The position numbers and the translations under genes were made by a program. The notes beneath the pieces were generated by a model, which was given only the letters and a program-made list of their open reading frames with translations, had not been told where the DNA came from and made no database searches. A stretch of DNA of 64,000 bases from Halomonas aestuarii (GTDB lineage Bacteria > Pseudomonadota > Gammaproteobacteria > Pseudomonadales > Halomonadaceae), in NCBI RefSeq assembly GCF_001886615.1, contig NZ_CP018139.1, positions 2,852,001 through 2,916,000 of the forward strand. Direction: 5' to 3'. Shown here piece by piece: positions 9,077 to 17,056 of this stretch (positions are counted from its first letter, which is position 1; the number at the start of each line of letters is the position of its first letter).

Positions 9077-10170
9077 CAGCCGTTGGCCTCCGCGTTGTCC
9101 CGTCCGCGCCGCAGCAGCTCCGGGACGGTGGTGTCGTCGTCGAGGATGCCGAGCAGGCGGGTCGGCTGGCCGTCGCGCACCCGCTCGGTGCCGTGGGCGA
9201 CCACCAGGTCATCCACCGCCAGTCCCTCGAGGACCTCGACCTCGCCCTCGCGGCGGGCGCCGATGCGGATCTGGCGCTCCTCGACCCGATAGGCCTCCCC
9301 GTCGCTCTGGAGCACCAGCACGAACTGGCGCTGCCCTTTCGGGATCAGGGCGGCCTCCGGAATCACCACCGCCTCCCGAGGAGCGCGCTGCAGGGTCACC
9401 TGCATCAGCATGCCGGGGCGCAGCCGGAGCCCCGGGTTGTCCAGCTCGGCGCGCACCGTGATGCTGCGGCTGACCGGGTCGACCCGGGTGCCGATGCTCG
9501 CCACCTCCCCCCGGAAGGTCGTGTCCGGAAAGGCCGCGCTGGTCGCGGTCAGCGTCAGGCCCGGCGCCACCTGCCCCAGGGCCAGCTCGGGGAGGGTGAA
9601 GTCGAGGTTCATGACGTCGAGCCGGTCCAGGGTGGCAAGCTCGGTCCCCGGCGTCACCAGGGTGCCCACGCTGACGTTGCGGAAGCCCACGATGCCGTCG
9701 AAGGGCGCCTGGATGCGGTAGTCGGCCAGGCGGGCCTCCAGGGCCTGGATCTCCGCCTCCACCTGCCGCAGCCGGGCCCTGGCATCCTCCACTTCGGCCC
9801 GCGGCGCCAGGTTGCGGCTCTGCAGCTGGGCGAGACGGTTGACGGCGTTGCGGCGCTCGTCGCGCAGCGCCTGGGCGACCCGCAGGTCCGCCTGCTGCTC
9901 GTCGTCGGACAGGCGCACCAGCAGCTCGCCGGCCGACACCCGCTCGCCCCCCTCGAAGGTCAGTTCGGCGATGGTCTCCGTGACGGTGGCGGAGAGGGTC
10001 ACGCTCTCGTCGGCGTGCAGGGTGCCCAAGGCCTCGAGGGGGTCGGACCAGTCGGCGAGGCTCGCCCGCGCGGCGATCACCGGGGTGGGTTGCTGGGCGG
10101 CCAGCAGCGGGGAGAGCACCAGCAGGGCCAGGCCGATCAGGAGGGACAGGCGAGTTCGCGATGGGGTCAT
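9076..10170 (-). CDS. RND efflux periplasmic adaptor subunit (membrane fusion protein)
   Basis: A 364-residue MFP/HlyD-family adaptor that links the RND permease to an outer-membrane channel. It has a signal peptide (residues 1-25, cleaved near LLAAQQ). A barrel-sandwich half motif follows (TETIAELTFEGGERVSAGELLVRL), then a coiled-coil hairpin at about residues 90-150 rich in Arg, Glu and Ala, and the second lipoyl half (YRIQAPFDGIVGFRNVSVGTLV). C-terminal beta-barrel and membrane-proximal domains end near DGQPTRLLGIL. There is no lipobox cysteine, so it is probably anchored by interactions or is soluble in the periplasm. It is first in a two-gene operon with the pump. Confidence 0.92.
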   Translation of the reverse strand: MTPSRTRLSLLIGLALLVLSPLLAAQQPTPVIAARASLADWSDPLEALGTLHADESVTLSATVTETIAELTFEGGERVSAGELLVRLSDDEQQADLRVAQALRDERRNAVNRLAQLQSRNLAPRAEVEDARARLRQVEAEIQALEARLADYRIQAPFDGIVGFRNVSVGTLVTPGTELATLDRLDVMNLDFTLPELALGQVAPGLTLTATSAAFPDTTFRGEVASIGTRVDPVSRSITVRAELDNPGLRLRPGMLMQVTLQRAPREAVVIPEAALIPKGQRQFVLVLQSDGEAYRVEERQIRIGARREGEVEVLEGLAVDDLVVAHGTERVRDGQPTRLLGILDDDTTVPELLRRGRDNAEANG

Positions 10171-10299
10171 GGTGTGCCGTCTTGTGGTGGAGCGATGAAC
10201 GGGCGCCCGCTCGCTCGTGGGGGCGCTCCTTACAGCCTAATCGCCCGGGGTCGGCAGAGTGTGGCAACAATGCACAAGTGATAAGGCGTGCCCTTAATG

Positions 10300-10305
10300 T
10301 ATAAT
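10300..10305 (+). promoter_or_regulatory. Possible -10 element for the YhiN-type gene
   Basis: A consensus TATAAT lies about 110 bases before the flavoprotein start, in the 243-base gap that separates it from the divergent efflux operon. No convincing -35 hexamer sits at the right distance, so the promoter call is tentative. Confidence 0.4.
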
Positions 10306-10413
10306 TCTTGTACAGAAATGACCAGTGCGCGGGGCCGGCACCCTGGTCGGCGGCGCGGCGAGGGGCTGCTAGAATGCGCGGCCTGGATCGATTCCCAGCG
10401 GGAGAGCAAGGCC

Positions 10414-11589
10414 GTGACTTACGATGTGGTGGTGATCGGCGCCGGCGCCGCCGGGCTGATGTGTGCGCTGACCGCCGGCTATGCCGGGCGGCGGGTGCTG
10501 GTGGTGGACCATGCCAACAAGGCCGGCAAGAAGATCCTGATGTCCGGCGGGGGGCGCTGCAACTTCACCCACCTGGCCAGCGGGCCGGCGAACTTCACCT
10601 CCGACAACCCGGCCTTCTGCATCTCGGCGCTGAAGCGCTACCGGCCGGAGCACTTCGTCGAGCTGGTGGATCGCCACGGCGTCGAGTACGTGGAGAAGAC
10701 GCCGGGCCAGCTGTTCTGCGCCGACTCCTCCAAGGAGATCCTGCGGGTGCTGCTGACCGAGTGCGACTGGGCCGGCGTGACGATCCGCCTGAAGACCTCC
10801 ATCGAGCGTGTCGAGCGGGCGGGGGAGGGCATGCGGCTGTCCACCTCGGCGGGACGCATCGATGCCGGCGCCGTGGTGGTGGCGACCGGGGGCCTTTCCA
10901 TTCCCACCATGGGCGCCACGGGGTTCGGCCATGATCTCGCCCGGCAGTTCGGCCTCGAGGTCACCGACACTCGGGCCGCCCTGGTGCCCTTCACCCTCAC
11001 TTCGCAGTGGAAGGCCCGGGCCGAGGCCCTGGCTGGGGTCAGCGTCGAGGTGGCAGTCAGCTGCCGCGGGCGGCGCTACCGGGAACCGATGCTCTTCACC
11101 CATCGCGGCCTCTCCGGGCCGGCGATGCTGCAGATCTCCAGCGTCTGGCAACCCGGCGACACCCTCTCCATCGATCTGCTGCCCGGCACCGATGCCTTCG
11201 AGGCGCTGGCCGCGGCGCGCCGTGAGACGCCACGGCGTCGCCTCTCCACCTGGCTGGCCGAGCGACTGCCGAAGCGTCTCGCCCAGGCGCTGGTGGAGTG
11301 GCACGGCGACGACGGGGTGCTTGCCGAGTGCTCCAACGAGCGACTGGCGGCCTGGGCCGCGCGTCTCGACGACTGGCGGGTCAAGCCCGCCGGCACTGAG
11401 GGCTGGCGAACGGCCGAGGTGACGCTGGGCGGGGTGGACACACGGTCGATCTCGTCGAAGACCTTCGCGGTCAACGAGCTGCCTCAGCTGTGCTTCATCG
11501 GCGAGGTGCTGGACGTCACCGGCGAGCTGGGAGGACACAACTTCCAGTGGGCCTGGGCGTCGGGGGTGGCCTGCGGACACGCCGTCTAA
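10414..11589 (+). CDS. YhiN/HI0933-type FAD-dependent oxidoreductase
   Basis: A 391-residue flavoprotein of the HI0933/YhiN family, sometimes annotated as aminoacetone oxidase. The N-terminus carries a Rossmann FAD motif (VVVIGAGAAGLMCALTAGYA), then GKKILMSGGGRCNFT, the family hallmark. Further blocks are ATGGLSIPTMGATGFG, LFTHRGLSGPAMLQISS and, at the end, EVLDVTGELGGHNFQWAWASG. The open frame extends 42 codons upstream, but that extension is low quality. The GTG at 10414 puts the flavin motif at the normal distance from the start and has a GGGAGAG ribosome site 7-9 bases before it. The true substrate of the family is unknown. It stands alone, followed after about 150 bases by the papain-like gene. 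Confidence 0.88.
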   Translation: MTYDVVVIGAGAAGLMCALTAGYAGRRVLVVDHANKAGKKILMSGGGRCNFTHLASGPANFTSDNPAFCISALKRYRPEHFVELVDRHGVEYVEKTPGQLFCADSSKEILRVLLTECDWAGVTIRLKTSIERVERAGEGMRLSTSAGRIDAGAVVVATGGLSIPTMGATGFGHDLARQFGLEVTDTRAALVPFTLTSQWKARAEALAGVSVEVAVSCRGRRYREPMLFTHRGLSGPAMLQISSVWQPGDTLSIDLLPGTDAFEALAAARRETPRRRLSTWLAERLPKRLAQALVEWHGDDGVLAECSNERLAAWAARLDDWRVKPAGTEGWRTAEVTLGGVDTRSISSKTFAVNELPQLCFIGEVLDVTGELGGHNFQWAWASGVACGHAV

Positions 11590-11736
11590 GGGGCTTCATC
11601 CACCTTGGCGTCACCGGGCGCCATCCCCGTCCGCGTGGAAGCGGCTGTCCGATACCAGGACGACGAACAGGCGATCGCCGGTCGGTGTCCCGTCCCTGTG
11701 TTTGACATGTCCGAGGGTAGGACGGACAGTGAGGGG

Positions 11737-13728
11737 ATGAGCTTTGGCCCCCACGACTCGCCCCCCCACGATGGCAGTGCCGCCGGCACTCCGCCAGTGC
11801 AGCAGCTCGACGTCGCCATCGAGCGCCTGGCCGCCGCCAACGGCGAGACGGGCGTGTCGCCGGTCTTCGAGGTCCTCGAACCGGCCCGTGCCTTGATGCT
11901 CGATGCCAGGGGGATGGAGGTCCTCTATTCGAGGGTGCCGGCGCTCGAGGCCGCCGGGTTCTTCCGCGGCAGCGACTGGGATTATCCCCAGACGCTCGTG
12001 CCGTCGCTGGCCGTCAAAACGGTGCGCCATGGCGATCCGGTCGCCACCCTGGTGGAGAGCCTGAGTCAGATTCGTCTGCTGGCGGTGGCCAACGGCGACT
12101 ATCACCACCCCTCGATCTCCGCAGAGCATGCCCATCACTTCCTTGCTCAGGTGATGGCCATGAACCTCGACCTCGTGGTCAGCGATCTGCAGGAGGGCGA
12201 CCGCCTGCGGCCCGACCGGCTCGGAGTCGCCGTCCAGAACCTCTATCACTACCTGTTGCGTTACCTGGGCTACGAGAACCTCCTGGAACATCTGGTCGCC
12301 GAGGTATGGCGGGTGCTGGCGCAACGCCCGGTGCAGGTCGACGGCGTGAAGCACATGGTGACCCAGATCGCCGCCTGCCTGCACACGCCTGGCGCGATGG
12401 TGGGCGAGGTCGGGGATGATGCCCTGCAGCTCATCAACGCCGTGTTCAGTCCCACAGAGGGCTGTCGCGAGGACCCCGGTTTCGACGCCTATGCCGAGCG
12501 GCTGGCGGTCATGGACGATGCGACGCTGCTGCAGGAGGCCATCGCCTTCGCCCAGGCCATGCACAGCACCGGCCTTGTCTCGCCCTACATGCCGGGCTTC
12601 ATTCGCTATCTGCGCACCCGGTGGAACGCCCTGATCCCCACGGCGCTGGGCCTCAGCTACACCGGTGCAGACGCCTTTCACTGCTACCCGGCGCTGATTC
12701 ACACCCTGATCGACGAGGCCCTGTTCGTCGAGACCAGCCAGGCGGTCTACGGCCTCGCCATGATGCTCGAGCGGGGCATCCTCTACTCGCCACCGGTGGC
12801 GCCGTCGCTGTGGCGGCAGGTGAGGCTGACCCTGTGCGAGGCGGCGGCCCAGAAGATCGTCGGTGTCTTCGGGACCCGTCGCGCTCCGGAGTGCTTCCTG
12901 CTTGCCGACGTCCTGAACGTCCTCGGTCATCCCCTTGGCGTGGGTCAGGGCAACTACCCCACCTGCCAGTCCACCCGCGCCCTGTCCATGTGGGCCTACA
13001 GTGCGCCTGCCGATCTGCTGCGGATCCTGGCCTGGGCGGCCCGCGATGACGAGATCGTGATGCGCTTCGAGGGCCACAACATTTCCTCGCGGGAACTCGG
13101 GGCCGGTCTGGCGAGCGAACCCCCCGTGGATGTGGACGCCGTCTCCCTGCTGACGGTCCCGCATCTCGATCGCATCTACTTCGAGATGGGACGCCGCAGT
13201 GCCGGGCGAGGAGAGGATCCGCACAAGTGGGTCAATGCCGAGTTCCATGGCGAGCAGGTCGGTCACGGATTCCGCATCGCGGTCGATGTCTTCACGGGAG
13301 GACTGAAGGATTTCGAGGGATTCATCCGGGACTTCTATGCGGCATATCACCCGTATTACAACGGCAATATTCCGGTCATCAATCCGCAGCCTGCGGGCAT
13401 TGCCGTGACCGATAGCGCCACGCGATTTCTCGGCTGGCACGCGATCACGATCCAGCGACTTGCCCTCGATACGAACGGGATCATGCGTGTGTATTTCTTC
13501 AATCCTAACAACGACAGCGGGCAGAATTGGGGGCAGGACATCATCACCTCGACCCAGGGTCATGGCGAGCTCTATGGTGAGGCTTCGCTGCCCGTTGCCG
13601 AGTTCGTCTCGCGGCTCTATGTCTTTCACTATGACCCGCTGGAGAAGGGCGATCCCGCCGTCGTCCCGGTGGAGGAAGTGGGCCGCGTCATGCGTCTGGC
13701 CCAGGACAGCTGGGCAGCGGGACGCTAG
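11737..13728 (+). CDS. Unrecognised large protein with papain-like Cys/His/Asn pattern, paralogue A
   Basis: I do not recognise a named family. The 663-residue soluble protein has no signal peptide or clear membrane segment. A helical first two thirds (RGSDW, LVPSL and QRPVQVDGVK blocks) leads to VGQGNYPTCQS, where Gln404 precedes Cys410 by six residues. Later come FLGWHAITI (His568) and FFNPNNDSGQNWG (Asn589). Gln-Cys...His...Asn in this order is the arrangement of papain-fold cysteine hydrolases. All four residues recur at identical spacing in the paralogue at 22757-24799. The frame is open from a TTG at 11605. I chose ATG 11737 because it matches the paralogue N-terminus; ATG 11707 is possible. 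The neighbour 3' is an ATP-grasp enzyme in the same direction. Protease, amidase or transamidase activity is inference. Confidence 0.7.
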   Translation: MSFGPHDSPPHDGSAAGTPPVQQLDVAIERLAAANGETGVSPVFEVLEPARALMLDARGMEVLYSRVPALEAAGFFRGSDWDYPQTLVPSLAVKTVRHGDPVATLVESLSQIRLLAVANGDYHHPSISAEHAHHFLAQVMAMNLDLVVSDLQEGDRLRPDRLGVAVQNLYHYLLRYLGYENLLEHLVAEVWRVLAQRPVQVDGVKHMVTQIAACLHTPGAMVGEVGDDALQLINAVFSPTEGCREDPGFDAYAERLAVMDDATLLQEAIAFAQAMHSTGLVSPYMPGFIRYLRTRWNALIPTALGLSYTGADAFHCYPALIHTLIDEALFVETSQAVYGLAMMLERGILYSPPVAPSLWRQVRLTLCEAAAQKIVGVFGTRRAPECFLLADVLNVLGHPLGVGQGNYPTCQSTRALSMWAYSAPADLLRILAWAARDDEIVMRFEGHNISSRELGAGLASEPPVDVDAVSLLTVPHLDRIYFEMGRRSAGRGEDPHKWVNAEFHGEQVGHGFRIAVDVFTGGLKDFEGFIRDFYAAYHPYYNGNIPVINPQPAGIAVTDSATRFLGWHAITIQRLALDTNGIMRVYFFNPNNDSGQNWGQDIITSTQGHGELYGEASLPVAEFVSRLYVFHYDPLEKGDPAVVPVEEVGRVMRLAQDSWAAGR

Positions 13729-14025
13729 TTCAACGATTCCGAGAAATGGTTTATTGGAATCAAACAGTTACAGGCCATCTGCCGCGGTTTCCTATTCGTT
13801 GGCAGAGCCGCTATACTTGATTGACACGGTCGGAAATGCTGAGGCTTGGAGCGTGGCATGGCCACGTCTTCCAGCCGGACCGCACATCCTGTCGGGTCGA
13901 TCATTGTTCGTGAAATACCGTTTGTGAAACATCGCATGTGAAACAGAGTGCCTGGCGGCTCAGATCACCGAGTACGCTCCGATCCGAGTGCAGGTCTTCC
14001 GCACACCCCCCAAGGAGAATATCGA
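13729..14025 (+). other. Intergenic region between papain-like gene and ATP-grasp gene
   Basis: These 297 bases are noticeably richer in A and T than their surroundings and hold no gene I can support. A TTGACA hexamer at 13821-13826 is a possible -35 element, but I see no good -10 at 16-18 bases after it. No hairpin with a T run is seen after the papain-like gene, so read-through into the ATP-grasp gene is possible. Confidence 0.5.
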
Positions 14026-15336
14026 ATGACGACGCCGGAATCAGTAACCGAATTACCCCCGGAGATTGCCGCCTGGACCGATCCTTCGATGGACTCGGTT
14101 CGCGGAACGGAAACACCCAAGGATCCCAACAAGGGCTACATCGCCCTGCTCGGCTGGAGCGTCAATGCCATCAAGGCGGCGCAGAAGTTCGACCGTCGCT
14201 ACGTGGTCGTGGCGCCCGAATGGGCTGAGGATTTCTGCACGGCCAACAAGATTCCTTTCATTCCGTGGGACTTCATCCGTCTGAATGATCGATCCATGGA
14301 GATCGCCCAGAGACTCAAGGAGGAAGGCGTCGATGTCGCCATCCCCCTGTTCGAGGAAACCGTGGAATGGTCGGGCGCGATCAACTCCGTGCTGATGGAC
14401 AACCCGCGCATGTACGGGCAATCCATCCTGTTCCGCGACAAGGCGCTGATGAAGCGTCGTGCCCAGCTGGGCGGCATTCGCGTGGGGATCTTCGAGGAGG
14501 CCCACGAGAAGGAAGACGTCGTTCGCTTCATGAAGCGCGTCAACCAGACGCTGCTCAAGCTCGATGGCGATCCCGATGACCCGATTCACGTCAAGGCCTT
14601 CGACAAGGCCGGCTGCCTCGGCCATCGCATGATCCGCACGATGGAAGAGATCGAGTACATCCCGGATGAAGAGTATCCGCTGTTGATGGAAAGCCACCTG
14701 GATGGCTGGGAGTTCGCTGTCGAGGCCTGGATCCACGATGGCAAGATCCAGTTCCTCAACATCTCCGAATACGTGACGCTGGGCTACTCGGTCTTCGTTC
14801 CCGCCACCAACGAGCTCGAGAGCTGGCGCAATGCCATCACCAAGCAGATCGAGAAGTTGATCAAGACGTTCGACATCCAGTTCGGTCTGATTCACCCCGA
14901 GTATTTCGTGACCGCGGACGGCGAGATGTACTTCGGCGAGGTGGCCTATCGCCCGCCGGGCTTCAAGGCCTTCGAGCTCATCGAGCGTGCCTACGGCTTC
15001 AGCGCCTACCAGGCCTCCATGCTGGTCTTCGATCCCAAGAGCACCAAGGAGGAGGTCGCCAACTTCTTCCCCCGCGAGGTGGTCGATGCGAAGGGCTATG
15101 CGGGCTGCTTCGGCGTGTATCCGCGTCGTCGCGTCGTCAGCAAGCTGGAGATGCCCAAGGAAACCGTCGAGCATCCCTACTTCGACTTCCATGAACTGGT
15201 CCCGCCAACCGAGGAGACGGTGCCGGATCGCTCGGCCTTCGGCACGCACTGGGGCCTGGTGTTCTTCTACGGTGATGACCCGATCAAGATGCGGGATCTG
15301 CTCAAGGCCCAGGAGGACCTGGACTTCTACGTCTAG
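14026..15336 (+). CDS. ATP-grasp family carboxylate-amine ligase-like protein
   Basis: A 436-residue soluble enzyme that I place in the ATP-grasp superfamily, which joins a carboxylate to an amine or thiol through an acyl-phosphate. The N-terminal pre-ATP-grasp part (YIALLGWSVNAIKAAQKF, then APEWAEDFC) looks like a Rossmann half. The middle holds SILFRDKALMKRR and YPLLMESHLDGWEFAVEAWI, typical of the ATP-binding lobes. The metal-binding strand pair is LIHPEYFVTADGEMYFGEVA followed by YRPPG, where Glu and Arg take the usual ExNxR place. ATG 14026 has an AAGGAG site 7 bases upstream; the longer frame from 13948 lacks one. Its substrate is unknown. Position after the papain-like gene suggests a shared pathway, and a hairpin terminator follows. 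Confidence 0.8.
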   Translation: MTTPESVTELPPEIAAWTDPSMDSVRGTETPKDPNKGYIALLGWSVNAIKAAQKFDRRYVVVAPEWAEDFCTANKIPFIPWDFIRLNDRSMEIAQRLKEEGVDVAIPLFEETVEWSGAINSVLMDNPRMYGQSILFRDKALMKRRAQLGGIRVGIFEEAHEKEDVVRFMKRVNQTLLKLDGDPDDPIHVKAFDKAGCLGHRMIRTMEEIEYIPDEEYPLLMESHLDGWEFAVEAWIHDGKIQFLNISEYVTLGYSVFVPATNELESWRNAITKQIEKLIKTFDIQFGLIHPEYFVTADGEMYFGEVAYRPPGFKAFELIERAYGFSAYQASMLVFDPKSTKEEVANFFPREVVDAKGYAGCFGVYPRRRVVSKLEMPKETVEHPYFDFHELVPPTEETVPDRSAFGTHWGLVFFYGDDPIKMRDLLKAQEDLDFYV

Positions 15337-15378
15337 TGAGACGATCCAGGCCGCCATGTCATGGGCGGCAAGGTGACG

Positions 15379-15406
15379 AAAGGCAGGGCTCGCGCCCTGC
15401 CTTTTT
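15379..15406 (+). terminator. Rho-independent terminator after the ATP-grasp gene
   Basis: A 9-bp stem, AGGCAGGGC / GCCCTGCCT, with a 4-base loop is followed by TTTT. An AAA on the other side makes it usable for the convergent CopD-like gene too. Confidence 0.88.
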
Positions 15407-15436
15407 CGTGGGTGAATGCCTCAGCGGGCCGAGGCG

Positions 15437-15892
15437 TCACAGATAGCGGCCACCCGAGGCGACCACCACCGTTATCATCCCGATGATCAGGTTGATACCG
15501 ATCAGTCGCCGGATCTGGGCCAGCTGCCGGCCGCCCTCGGGCCAGTCCTCGCCGGCCAGGGCGCGCCCCAGGCGCGGAAACGGCGCGAACCAGACGTGCA
15601 GGAAGATCGCCATCATGGCAAGCCCCGTCACCAGCATCAGGTGGACATGGGAGCCGGCGCCGCCCATGCCGCCGAACACCCCGAAGAGCATCCACAGCCC
15701 CGTCGCCAGCAGCACGGCCATGCTGGCCCATACCCAGGGGAAGAAGCGCTTGAAGACGTGGTACCAGAGCGTCAGCCGCTGGGGTGGTTCGAGCAGCTGC
15801 CCGGCGACCGGGCGCAGGATCATCCACGCGAAGAACATGCCGCCGACCCAGACGACGGCGGCCAGGAGATGCAGGCTGATGGCAAGGGACAT
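15437..15892 (-). CDS. CopD-like integral membrane protein
   Basis: A 151-residue inner-membrane protein with four hydrophobic helices, at about residues 3-25, 45-70, 80-103 and 128-148. It resembles the CopD-domain family: LHLLAAVVWVGGMFFAWMIL at the N-terminus and histidines in helix regions (SHVHLMLVTG) that could bind metal or haem. CopD domains are linked to copper uptake, but many stand-alone members are uncharacterised. No copper-resistance genes adjoin it. It converges with the ATP-grasp gene across a shared terminator. Confidence 0.75.
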   Translation of the reverse strand: MSLAISLHLLAAVVWVGGMFFAWMILRPVAGQLLEPPQRLTLWYHVFKRFFPWVWASMAVLLATGLWMLFGVFGGMGGAGSHVHLMLVTGLAMMAIFLHVWFAPFPRLGRALAGEDWPEGGRQLAQIRRLIGINLIIGMITVVVASGGRYL

Positions 15893-15980
15893 GACATGAC
15901 TCCTTCGGCGCCATGGCGCCGGGGGAAGGCCGCTGGGGCTTAGCAGCGGACGGGAGGGGATCGGGGGCCGGCGGCGTGAC

Positions 15981-16259
15981 TCAGCGCAGCAGGTCTCGGG
16001 CCTTCTTGGCGACCAGGGCGCCGGTGGTCAGGCGGCGGGCCAGGCGAATCGCGCCTCCGGGGCGGCGCAGGCCGCGATAGAGGAGGACCCCGCCGACCAT
16101 CAGCAGCGGGGTCTTGAAACGCACCACGGCCTGCCAGCCGTTGTCGATGACCTGTCCGGCCGTCTGCCAGCGGCGGGCCGCCACCAGCAGGTCGATGCGC
16201 TGCTGCTCGATCGCATGCTCGAGGGCGGCCTTGCGGGCCCGGCGTTCAGTGCGGTTCAC
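15981..16259 (-). CDS. yqjK: YqjK-like small protein
   Basis: A 92-residue basic protein, third in the YqjD-YqjE-YqjK set. The N-terminus MNRTERRARKAALEHAIEQQ is a charged helix, followed by a hydrophobic stretch around FKTPLLMVGGVLLYRGL (about residues 48-64) and a basic tail. Its start overlaps the yqjE frame by 14 bases, so the genes are coupled. Function unknown; probably part of a membrane-associated set with YqjD and YqjE. Confidence 0.75.
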   Translation of the reverse strand: MNRTERRARKAALEHAIEQQRIDLLVAARRWQTAGQVIDNGWQAVVRFKTPLLMVGGVLLYRGLRRPGGAIRLARRLTTGALVAKKARDLLR

Positions 16260-16641
16260 GGGAGGTCTCCACCAGTTCGCGATCCGTGGCCAGATGGCGA
16301 AGGGTGCCGGCCAGCAGGGTGCGGCGTCGGGCCAGCTGCATCACCCTCAGGGCCAGCAGGACGCCACTGCCCAGCAGCACCAGGGCACTCACCCCGATGG
16401 CGGCCAGGCGGTGGGTCTCCCAGAAGGCGACGATCACCAGGGCGGTGAGCACGCCGATGCCCAGCAGCAGCAGGATGAGGCTCAGGCCGGCGAGCAGCAG
16501 CAGGCCGAACAGCCGGGCGCGCTCCTCCTCCAGTTCGAGCACGGCGAGGCGCAGGCGCGTCTCGCCGGTGGCCAGCAGGCTGCCGAGCAGGCGCTTGCCC
16601 GCACCGAACAGCCGTTGAGCCGGTCCCTGGCTCGACGCCAT
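16246..16641 (-). CDS. yqjE: YqjE-like phage-holin-family membrane protein
   Basis: A 131-residue protein with an amphipathic N-terminus and two strong membrane helices (about residues 44-70 and 78-100) joined by FWETHRLA. This is the layout of the YqjE/Holin-X superfamily. The name comes from a fold resemblance; lysis activity is not expected. It overlaps yqjD by one base (TGATG) and yqjK by 14 bases, forming a tight three-gene operon. Confidence 0.8.
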   Translation of the reverse strand: MASSQGPAQRLFGAGKRLLGSLLATGETRLRLAVLELEEERARLFGLLLLAGLSLILLLLGIGVLTALVIVAFWETHRLAAIGVSALVLLGSGVLLALRVMQLARRRTLLAGTLRHLATDRELVETSREPH

Positions 16642-16973
16642 CAGCGACGACCGATCAGCATGCCGACCACCACCCCTACGGCGGCGCCGATGCCGATGCT
16701 GGTCCAGGGGTTGTCGTGGACATAGCGGTCGCAGGCGTCGGCCTGCTGGGTCACGTTGTCGCGCGCCTCGCCATAGAGGCGTTCTCCGCGTGCCTCGAGC
16801 CGCTCGCGGGTATCCTTCAGGCGCTTCTCGGCCCGATCACGCAATTCCTTGATATTGCTTCGGGAGTCATCGGCAGTGGCGTTGACCAGCTCCTCGATGG
16901 TCTGTGTGAGGTGCTGCAGGTCTTCCTTCAGCTGCTGGGTGGATTCACTGGTGCGGGAGTGTTGACTGGCCAT
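16641..16973 (-). CDS. yqjD: YqjD/ElaB-type DUF883 ribosome-associated membrane protein
   Basis: A 110-residue protein, first in the yqjDEK operon. A long charged helix (LKEDLQHLTQTIEELVNAT, then KELRDRAEKRLKDTRERLEA) is followed by the DUF883 signature CDRYVHDNPWTSIGIGAAVG and a single C-terminal membrane anchor ending GMLIGRR. In E. coli, YqjD and ElaB are tail-anchored and associate with ribosomes in stationary phase; the same role is likely but not shown here. An AAGGAAGACACG ribosome site precedes ATG. Confidence 0.85.
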   Translation of the reverse strand: MASQHSRTSESTQQLKEDLQHLTQTIEELVNATADDSRSNIKELRDRAEKRLKDTRERLEARGERLYGEARDNVTQQADACDRYVHDNPWTSIGIGAAVGVVVGMLIGRR

Positions 16974-17056
16974 CGTGTCTTCCTTGGACGGTGAGTGACA
17001 GGATCAGCATAGCAGCCGGTCGGAGTGCTATGCATCCGGCCCTGGCCTGAGTCCCC

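Noticed and set aside
11605..11736. N-terminal extension of papain-like paralogue A from a TTG codon
   Set aside because: No ribosome site, low-complexity content and no match in the paralogue, whose start aligns with ATG 11737.
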